Part shown: piece after piece, positions 43,495 through 49,792 of the stretch | Layout of the letters: each line of letters starts with the position of its first letter | Numbering within the stretch: the stretch's first letter is position 1 | NCBI GenBank assembly: GCA_045125935.1 | Contig: JBGVNW010000035.1 | Location: 1 to 49,792, forward strand | Direction of reading: 5' to 3' | Source of the DNA: CAG-877 sp045125935 | GTDB taxonomy: Bacteria > Bacillota_I > Bacilli_A > RF39 > UBA660 | DNA: 49,792 nucleotides | Notes under the pieces: generated by a model | Database searches by the model: none | Told to the model about the DNA's origin: nothing | What the model saw: the letters and a program-made list of their open reading frames with translations, nothing else | Position numbers and translations under genes: made by a program

Positions 43495-45246
43495 CTATTC
43501 AACAGTAACACTTTTAGCTAAATTCTTAGGTTTATCTATATCACACCCTCTAAGTTTAGCAACTTCATATGCAATCATTTGTAATACTGGTACAACAAGT
43601 ATTGGTTGAAAAAAAGCATCAATCTTTGGAACAACAACTTCTAAATTATAACCATTAATTCTCTGATTACTAATAACAATACACATCGCTCCACGTGATT
43701 TAACCTCTTCTAAATTAGAAAGTGTTTTATCCTTTACATCCTCATCAGTAATTATCGCAAATACTGGCATACCATCTTCAATAAGTGAAATTGTTCCATG
43801 CTTTAATTCTCCAGCTTGATAAGCTTCACTATGGATATAAGAAACTTCTTTTAATTTTAAACTTCCTTCCATAGATATTGCATAGTCAATCTTTCTACCA
43901 ATAAATAATATATCTTCACTATTAAATATTTTCCTAGCAATTCTTTTATACTCATCTCGATGATCAATTATTTCTTTTAATTGTCTAGGTAATTTTTTCA
44001 AAGTATTTTTAACATCATCTAATTTATCAATAGCCCTACAACATAAAAGTCCCATAACAGCAACCTGTAAAATATAAGCTTTAGTAGTAGCAACAGCTAT
44101 CTCTGGACCAGCTTCAATATATATTTGCATCTTAGTTTCTCTAGCAATTGTTGAGCTCTTTACATTAACAATTGCTAAAGTATCAACATTATTATCATTA
44201 GCTTTTCTCATTGCTGCTATTGTATCTGCAGTTTCCCCAGATTGAGAAATTAAAATAACTAACGTTTTTCGATCATATAATACTTTTTTATAGCGATATT
44301 CACTAGCAACTTCACAAACAACTCTAATATTAGTATTCTCTTCAATTAAAGTTTTACCAACCATTCCCGCATACATAGCAGAACCACATGCTACAATATG
44401 AATTTCTTCATAATTAGAAAGATTAGGTATATTATTTAAAGAATTTAAAAAGCTATTAATTGTCTTTTCTAAAACAACAGGCTCTTCATTAATTTCTTTT
44501 AACATATAATGCTTATATCCACACTTTCCCTGATCTTGTGTTTCTAAACTAGTCTCTAGTATTTTTTTCTTAACAAGTTTACCATCCAAATAAACTTCAA
44601 TTCCTTTATTAGTTAATTTAGCAATCTCACCTTCTTCAAGTAACATATATTTATTTGTATATTTAACAATTGGAACTATATCACTCGCAATAAAATACTC
44701 ATCTCTACCTACTCCTAAAATTAATGGAGAATCTTTTCTTATAGCATAAATTTCATTCTTATCCTCAAAAATAATACCTAAAGCATAAGAACCTATAACC
44801 ATACTAGTTGCCTTCTTTAATGCCGTAAAGCAATCACCATCATAATATTTATTGATTAATGCAGCCATTACTTCAGTATCTGTTTCACTCTTAAATTTAA
44901 CTCCTTCTTGCTCTAAACTTTTACGTAATTCATAAGCATTTTCTATAATACCATTATGAACAAGTGTAATTTTACCAACTGTATGTGGATGAGCATTAAT
45001 TTCACTAGGAACTCCATGTGTTGCCCATCTTGTATGAGCAAGACCTATATTCGAATTAATAACCTTCATATTCTTAATTTTTTCCTCAAGTACGGAAATT
45101 TTACCTAAACTCTTAATAATTTGAAGACTATCCCCCATTAAAGCAATACCAGCTGAATCGTATCCACGATACTCTAAACATTTTAATCCCTCAATTAAAA
45201 CACTAGTTGCCTCTTTCTTCCCAATATAACCAACTATTCCACACAT
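43495..45246 (-). CDS. glmS: Glutamine-fructose-6-phosphate aminotransferase GlmS
   Basis: 583 residues. N-terminal glutaminase with catalytic Cys2 (MCGIVGYIG), then two SIS isomerase domains (HIVACGSAMYAG, ISQSGETADT, RGCDIDKPKNLAKSVTVE). Makes glucosamine-6-phosphate for wall synthesis. GGAGGAGG precedes the ATG. The ~90 bp upstream do not contain a glmS ribozyme, so the classical ribozyme control seems absent. Confidence 0.97.
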   Translation of the reverse strand: MCGIVGYIGKKEATSVLIEGLKCLEYRGYDSAGIALMGDSLQIIKSLGKISVLEEKIKNMKVINSNIGLAHTRWATHGVPSEINAHPHTVGKITLVHNGIIENAYELRKSLEQEGVKFKSETDTEVMAALINKYYDGDCFTALKKATSMVIGSYALGIIFEDKNEIYAIRKDSPLILGVGRDEYFIASDIVPIVKYTNKYMLLEEGEIAKLTNKGIEVYLDGKLVKKKILETSLETQDQGKCGYKHYMLKEINEEPVVLEKTINSFLNSLNNIPNLSNYEEIHIVACGSAMYAGMVGKTLIEENTNIRVVCEVASEYRYKKVLYDRKTLVILISQSGETADTIAAMRKANDNNVDTLAIVNVKSSTIARETKMQIYIEAGPEIAVATTKAYILQVAVMGLLCCRAIDKLDDVKNTLKKLPRQLKEIIDHRDEYKRIARKIFNSEDILFIGRKIDYAISMEGSLKLKEVSYIHSEAYQAGELKHGTISLIEDGMPVFAIITDEDVKDKTLSNLEEVKSRGAMCIVISNQRINGYNLEVVVPKIDAFFQPILVVPVLQMIAYEVAKLRGCDIDKPKNLAKSVTVE

Positions 45247-45292
45247 GTCTATTCCTCCTCCAAGATATTCTATCTATAAAATATTATATACG

Positions 45293-45318
45293 AAAAAAAA
45301 GAAGTTGACAAATCAACT
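45293..45318 (-). terminator. Terminator of the 45340 gene
   Basis: Minus-strand AGTTGA/TCAACT arms around a four-base loop, followed by a T run. Confidence 0.8.
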
Positions 45319-45339
45319 CCTAAATTTAAAATCTTATTT

Positions 45340-46296
45340 TTAAACTTCTTCTTCTCCAAGTTGTTCATAAGTTTCATGAGTTCCATTATATTCTGCTATT
45401 TGATCAGCAAATAAAGTTTCAAATGTTACCATAGATTTTCTAATTACATCTGGATAAATATTTTTACTATTTAAAACAGCAGCCTTAAAGTCCATAACAT
45501 CAACTTCAAATCTATTATCAAATAATGCATTAGAAAAAGCTTCTTGTACTAAAGTTAATGAAACATCTGGATATCTAGAACCAATCTCATAGATTCTTTT
45601 ATACTCACTAGTAATATCAGTAATAAATTCCATCATTCTTTTTTGAATAAATGGAGTATACTTCATTTTAGCACCTGTTCTTTTTTCAATCTTTGGAAGT
45701 GTTCCCATCAAAATTTCAATATTTTCTTCTCTAGTTGGTTCACTAACTTCTACTTTTTGGAAACGTCTAACAAAGGCCTTATCTCTTAAAATATATCTTT
45801 CATACTCTTCAGTAGTAGTCGCACCTATTACTTTAATATCACCACGATCTACAGCTGGTTTAAACATATTTGCAAAGTCCATTGCATCATCTCTAGAACC
45901 TATTAAAGTATGAATTTCATCAATAAATAAAATTAATTTATTTTTCTCTTTTAACTCATCAATAAGAGTCTGAATTTTAGCTTCTCCAGTAACTGGATCA
46001 ACACCAAGTAATGCTGAAGTATTAACTTTAACAACTTGATAATCTTTTAATTTATCAGGAACTAATCCCTTTTGAATACGATAAGCCAATCCTTCAACAA
46101 TTGCTGTTTTACCAACACCAGGCTTACCTAATAAAACAGCTGATTTATCTGGAGTCAATAATATTAAAATTAATTGTTTAATTTGCTCATCTCTACCAAT
46201 AGCTGGATTTGTTACATAATCTTTATCTTGAAAATTCTCTCCATAATTTTCCAAAATACTTATACGTTTACTTTTTAAGTCAAATTCTTGATTCAT
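45340..46296 (-). CDS. Single-AAA Clp-like ATPase (ClpA/B D1-type module)
   Basis: 318 residues corresponding to the first AAA domain of ClpA/ClpB/ClpC only. ENYGENF and AIGRDEQIKQL precede Walker A GKPGVGKT, Walker B LFIDEIHTLIG and sensor GATTTEEYERY; the arginine-finger region FVRRFQ is kept. The protein ends after the small helical subdomain and a short acidic tail, with no M-domain, second AAA or N-domain. It has its own start and terminator, and no following remnant of the missing half was seen, so it appears to be a real independent gene, not a truncation. Partner unknown. Confidence 0.85.
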   Translation of the reverse strand: MNQEFDLKSKRISILENYGENFQDKDYVTNPAIGRDEQIKQLILILLTPDKSAVLLGKPGVGKTAIVEGLAYRIQKGLVPDKLKDYQVVKVNTSALLGVDPVTGEAKIQTLIDELKEKNKLILFIDEIHTLIGSRDDAMDFANMFKPAVDRGDIKVIGATTTEEYERYILRDKAFVRRFQKVEVSEPTREENIEILMGTLPKIEKRTGAKMKYTPFIQKRMMEFITDITSEYKRIYEIGSRYPDVSLTLVQEAFSNALFDNRFEVDVMDFKAAVLNSKNIYPDVIRKSMVTFETLFADQIAEYNGTHETYEQLGEEEV

Positions 46297-46347
46297 TATA
46301 ACACATCCTTCGCTGCAAATATTATATCATATTTATAAATAATTTAC

Positions 46348-47223
46348 TTACTTTTTTACATCAATTGGATTTACATGTATAACAGTTAAATATATCTCTG
46401 GAAATTTACTATCTATTTCTTTTTCTAAGTCATTCGCAATTTTATGACTATCATATGTTGACAGCTTTCCATCAACAAAGATTGTAAATGATATTTGGTA
46501 TTGATATCCAACAGGTGTTGCATTAAAATGATTTATCTTTTTTATTTCTTTATGTTGTCTAATTACTTTATAAACTTCTTCTCTAGTTTCTAAAGAAATA
46601 GCCTTATCCATTAATACATCATAACTTTCTATAAATATTTTTATTGCTGTAGAAAATATCCATAATGAAATTATTATACCAACAACCCCATCTACAAAAT
46701 AAATTTTCTTTAAACTAAGTAAACAAGCAAGTAAATTTAAACTAGTAATCATACAATCATTTAAATGATCTTTTGAATTAGCAATTAATAATAAATTATC
46801 ATGTTTTTTACACAAATAATTAGTATAAACAAAAAGACTAATCTTTACTATCAAAGTAACAATACAAACAATTACTAACCAAATAGAAAACTCTACTTTA
46901 CTATTATTAACAAGTGACATAATCGCACTTTTAATTACTTCATATCCAAGTAACATCATCGCAATACTAATAAGCATTGAATAAATATACTCTGCTTTAC
47001 CATGTCCTAAATTATGATCATCATCACAAGGACGTGAAGCAATTCTATTACCAATAAAAGTCATAATAGATGAAAAAACATCACTAGCACTATTAAAAGA
47101 ATCCGCAAGCATCGCTTGACTGTTAGTAATAAAACCTACTATTCCCTTTATTATAAGTAAAAATAAATTTCCAAGTACTCCTAAAATACTAGCTCTTTTA
47201 ACTGCCTTAAATTTATCCATCAT
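46348..47223 (-). CDS. Cation diffusion facilitator transporter
   Basis: 291 residues, six membrane segments in the first ~205, then the ~85-residue cytosolic ferredoxin-like domain. Metal-site residues are in LADSFNSASD (helix 2) and SKDHLND (helix 5), with HNLGHGKAEY between helices. Exports Zn, Mn or Fe in exchange for protons. An in-frame second ATG immediately follows the first; either may be used. Confidence 0.95.
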   Translation of the reverse strand: MMDKFKAVKRASILGVLGNLFLLIIKGIVGFITNSQAMLADSFNSASDVFSSIMTFIGNRIASRPCDDDHNLGHGKAEYIYSMLISIAMMLLGYEVIKSAIMSLVNNSKVEFSIWLVIVCIVTLIVKISLFVYTNYLCKKHDNLLLIANSKDHLNDCMITSLNLLACLLSLKKIYFVDGVVGIIISLWIFSTAIKIFIESYDVLMDKAISLETREEVYKVIRQHKEIKKINHFNATPVGYQYQISFTIFVDGKLSTYDSHKIANDLEKEIDSKFPEIYLTVIHVNPIDVKK

Positions 47224-47280
47224 CTATACCTCACAATACTACTAGAATATACATCATTATATTCCTTTTTTCAAGAAAAA

Positions 47281-47298
47281 AACTTACCAAAGTAAGTT
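47281..47298 (-). terminator. Terminator of the 47297 pseudogene
   Basis: Minus-strand AACTTAC/GTAAGTT arms with a four-base loop, then seven T; overlaps the last codon. Confidence 0.7.
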
Positions 47299-47751
47299 AT
47301 TTCTTCTTATATTGAATAGGAGGTTCTACTTCAACTACACCTCTCCAACTTAAATCATCTATTTCTTTATCTTCCTTATATTTATCTTGCATTTTCTTTA
47401 AACAACCTGTTTTATCATATATAACATGACCACTTTTTAACATACCTTTTTCTGGATGAGAAAAAGAATTTGATAAAACATCATTTGCTAATTCATATAA
47501 TGATATACGTTCAACTTTAACATCAAAACCAGTTTCAGCACTTACTTTATCCATTTCCTCTTCAGAATATATTGCCTCATAACTCCAGCCACTTGTAACT
47601 AAGTTTAAAATAACACATAGATCTGAAAGACCATGAGAACAAGTAACAAAAGCCCCTCAAATGCCTTACTATTTTTATTAGCATCAACAACTAAAGATAC
47701 ATAATCTGATACCGCATCTATTTTCTTTTCATCTCTTATAACTTTAATCAT
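47297..47751 (-). pseudogene. Unknown protein interrupted by a one-base frameshift
   Basis: The ATG at 47751 has a strong AGGAGG site. Reading it gives MIKVIRDEKKIDAVSDYV and then, at a run of four G (complement of C at 47653-47656), the frame that continues is one base off: adding one G would join ...KAFEG to AFVTCSHGLSDLCVILNLVTSG and give a continuous ~151-residue protein ending PPIQYKKK. As written, the first frame stops after ~48 residues. I do not recognise the family. Either a real inactivation, a slippage-tolerant gene, or an assembly error. Confidence 0.8.
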
Positions 47752-47803
47752 TCAAAATCCTCCTGAATGAAATATATTGTACCACATTACAATATGTAAG
47801 TAA

Positions 47804-47821
47804 ATATAAAACAAAGCATTT
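47804..47821 (+). repeat. 18-bp direct repeat left of the IS
   Basis: ATATAAAACAAAGCATTT, identical to 49404-49421. May be a long target-site duplication, as in IS1202-type elements. A further ~18 bases separate this copy from the apparent left end. Confidence 0.6.
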
Positions 47822-47912
47822 GTAATCATTTTATGATAATGTCATGTTATATCATTTTTTGAAAATGTCATTCAGTGATATAATATGCTCCTTGCGAAAG
47901 GAGTAATCGATT

Positions 47913-49248
47913 ATGAATAATGAAAGGATTACATTAACTATGAAAGAACAAAAAATTAATGATATATTAGTTAAACTAATATCTGGTGAAATTAAAACTA
48001 GTGATGCGGTAAGATTAACCGGTCTATCTGAAAGACAAATTTATAGAAAAAAGAAAGCTTATAAAGAAATTGGTATTGCTTCAATTCCACATCAAAACAA
48101 AAATAAACCTAATGGTAAAGGATATTCAGCCGAATTAAAAAATATGATTTTAAATCTCTATCTTGATGAATATAGTGGTTGGAATTTTTATCACTTTAAT
48201 GATGTTTTAGAAGATTATCATCATATCAAAGTTTCTGACACCTTTATCTATAATCTTTTAACATCGAATGGTATTCATTCACCTAATGAATATAAGAAAA
48301 GAAAATCATCTCATCCACCTAGAGAAAGACGTGAAAATGCTGGTGAATTAATACAAGTTGACGCTTCCAAACATAAATGGTTTTATGGTGATGATAAATA
48401 TTATTATTTACATGGTGGAATTGATGATGCTACTGGAACTGTTACATCTTGTTTCTTTGCTGAACAAGAAACTATATTTGGTTATCAAATGATTATGAAA
48501 CAAACTATTATAAATTATGGTATACCTGAATGCTTATATACTGACTATAGAACTGTATTTAAATCTCCAAAAACAGAACTAACCTTAGAAGAAGAAATTG
48601 ATGGTAAACAAATAAAAAATACCAGATTCGCTAATATGCTAGAACATATAGGAACTGATATTATATCTACGATCAATCCACGCGCTAAAGGTAGAATTGA
48701 ACGACTTTGGCGTACTTTTCAAGATCGTCTTTATAAAGAACTTAAAAAGAAAAATATCACCACTATTGAAGAAGCAAATCAATATTTAAACGAAGTATTT
48801 ATCCCCAAAATACAATGCTAGATTTGCTCTCCCTATTGATAATACCAAAAATCATTTCATCTGTCTAGAAGAAAATTTTGACTATAATAAAGAACTTGCT
48901 ATTTGGAGTGAACATAAAGTTTATCATAACTCTTACTTAAAATATGATAAATGTTATCACATTATTTTAGAAGATGGCAAAAAAACTTATTTATCAACTT
49001 CTGAAAAAGTTAAAGTTTATACATTTTTAGATGGAACAACACATGTGTTGTTCGATGAAAAATGGTACGATATTAAAGATATAAAAGATTTTCAAAACGA
49101 AATTAAGAAAGTAACAAACATATCAAAATCACAAGAAGAAGTCAATTTATCTAAAGCACATAAACCTAACAATTCACCTTGGAGAAAAGGATTACCTCAA
49201 ATGCCGTCTAGAGAAGCATCAGCTTATGCATATTTTCATGGATGTTAG
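47913..49248 (+). pseudogene. IS transposase with a +1 frameshift (ISNCY/IS1202-like, DDE)
   Basis: The first frame gives 302 residues: helix-turn-helix KTSDAVRLTGLSERQIYRK, then an RNase H-like integrase core with IQVDASKHKW, LHGGIDDATGTVTS, and LYTDYRTVFK acids, and ARGRIERLWRTFQ-type Glu. At 48804-48810 (CCCCAAAA) the frame changes: in the +1 frame the protein continues IPKYNARFALPIDN through to HGC (stop 49246-49248), ~145 more residues, making ~444 aa normal for the family. A +1 change is unlike the -1 programmed shifts of many IS, so inactivation is more likely. Confidence 0.85.
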
Positions 49249-49309
49249 TCAAGAGCGCCGAAGGAGTTTATCTTGACTCTTGACTAACTAACAATTACAT
49301 AATATGGAA

Positions 49310-49335
49310 AACATCAAAAGTTACCTTTTGATGTT
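49310..49335. terminator. Strong hairpin in the IS right end
   Basis: AACATCAAAAG and CTTTTGATGTT arms around four bases. Could stop transcription from the transposase. Confidence 0.5.
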
Positions 49336-49403
49336 ACCAAAATAAATAATACTACTGACATTTTCTAAAAATGAGTTACCTGACATTTTCTAAAAAATTT
49401 GAC

Positions 49404-49421
49404 ATATAAAACAAAGCATTT
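49404..49421 (+). repeat. 18-bp direct repeat right of the IS
   Basis: Identical to 47804-47821; directly adjoins the right end of the IS. Confidence 0.6.
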
Positions 49422-49434
49422 TTAATTATTATGT

Positions 49435-49792
49435 TTACATGTTCTTAATAAATATATTTTTATTTAAATATCCAACATACTTATTACTATTACCCATATT
49501 TAGATAGGCTAAAAAACATCTTTTTGTCATAACTAAATCATCATACATTATTTTATTATTTAAATATAATTTACCCATTCTTCTTAATTTTCTTCTTTGC
49601 CGATATATGGTACTTTTATATGGTATAAATACAACTTTACCTGATGAAAACAATTTATAATTCCATTTACAAAACTTAAAATAACTATCCAACTTAACTA
49701 TTTTAGTCTTCTTTTCATTAACAGTAATACCTATTTTTCTTGCTTCTATAATATATTTTTCTAATAAAACAAAAGCTTTATCAAAACTATTT
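49435..49792 (-). CDS. C-terminal part of a reverse transcriptase (partial)
   Basis: The minus-strand frame is open from the window edge to the stop at 49435, ~118 residues. IEARKIGITVNEKKTKIV is the palm/thumb junction of bacterial RTs, and FKFCKWNYKLF, then TIYRQRRKLRRMGKLYLNN..., CFLAYLNMGNSNKYVGYL is the basic thumb as found in DGR-type and other phage/gut RTs. The catalytic YxDD motif is outside the window, so class is undecided. Confidence 0.75.
   Translation of the reverse strand, partial: NSFDKAFVLLEKYIIEARKIGITVNEKKTKIVKLDSYFKFCKWNYKLFSSGKVVFIPYKSTIYRQRRKLRRMGKLYLNNKIMYDDLVMTKRCFLAYLNMGNSNKYVGYLNKNIFIKNM

Larger units (their letters stand above)
47840..49404 (+). mobile_element. Insertion sequence, ISNCY/IS1202-like
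   Basis: Ends carry TGTCA motifs: left TGTCATG (47840) and right TTTGACA (to 49404), with GAAAATGTCA repeated inside the left end and twice in the right end. It encodes one DDE transposase gene in the plus direction. Boundaries are approximate. Confidence 0.75.

Noticed and set aside
45247..45340. glmS ribozyme upstream of glmS
   Set aside because: Only ~90 bases separate glmS from the upstream gene and most are a terminator; no ribozyme core is recognisable.
49249..49434. Retron msr-msd or DGR template between IS and RT
   Set aside because: Only hairpins and IS ends are present; the RT reads away from it and its 5' side is outside the window.

Overview
The window is AT-rich DNA from a low-G+C Firmicutes-type bacterium, most likely an uncultured gut Bacilli-related lineage. 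The evidence is an AT-skewed codon usage, strong AGGAGG-type ribosome binding sites, CIRCE heat-shock operators and intrinsic terminators after many genes. Spore-coat genes (cotJB-cotJC, a collagen-like protein, LysM and SpoIID-like cell-wall proteins) and promoters resembling mother-cell sigma factor sites suggest an endospore former. The species assignment is inference; no rRNA is present.

Layout. 1-3000: the 5' tip of a tnpB gene at the left edge, two small unknown proteins, and htpG under a CIRCE operator. 3001-3603: a decayed second copy of htpG 5' sequence. 3604-8600: a large secreted or membrane-anchored von Willebrand A protein, and upstream of it a divergent tyrosine recombinase gene flanked by two inverted 25-bp near-palindromes; this looks like a self-encoded invertible promoter switch. 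The 3' end of the VWA gene carries a G+C-rich, NNC-codon-rich patch that resembles the variable region of a diversity-generating retroelement. 8601-17831: a rhodanese lipoprotein, an overlapping three-gene wall/spore operon, a collagen-like protein, an acetyltransferase and a glycosyltransferase. 17846-28085: an S66 peptidase, a ClpB without the N domain under CIRCE control, unknown and WG-repeat proteins, cotJB-cotJC, and a divergent HExxH protein. 28158-28234: tRNA-His. 28320-32759: an ADP-ribosyltransferase-like small protein directly followed by an SF2 helicase with four 84-residue repeats. 32946-36047: a VTC-type polyphosphate polymerase/DUF4956/beta-helix operon. 36063-47751: Fic, Rieske oxidoreductase, EamA, Nudix, phosphoesterase, folD, DUF5011-like, glmS, a single-AAA Clp-like ATPase, a cation efflux protein and a one-base-frameshifted gene. 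47804-49421: an IS element with a frameshifted transposase. 49435-49792: the C-terminal end of a reverse transcriptase running off the window.

The most notable hypothesis is a surface protein that may be varied at two levels: on/off by recombinase-driven promoter inversion, and in sequence by reverse-transcriptase mutagenesis of its C-terminal cassette. The recombinase sites and the outward promoter are visible in the sequence. The retroelement link (template repeat, and whether the edge RT belongs to it) cannot be seen here. The second candidate is the ART-like/helicase pair, which has the look of an accessory conflict module.
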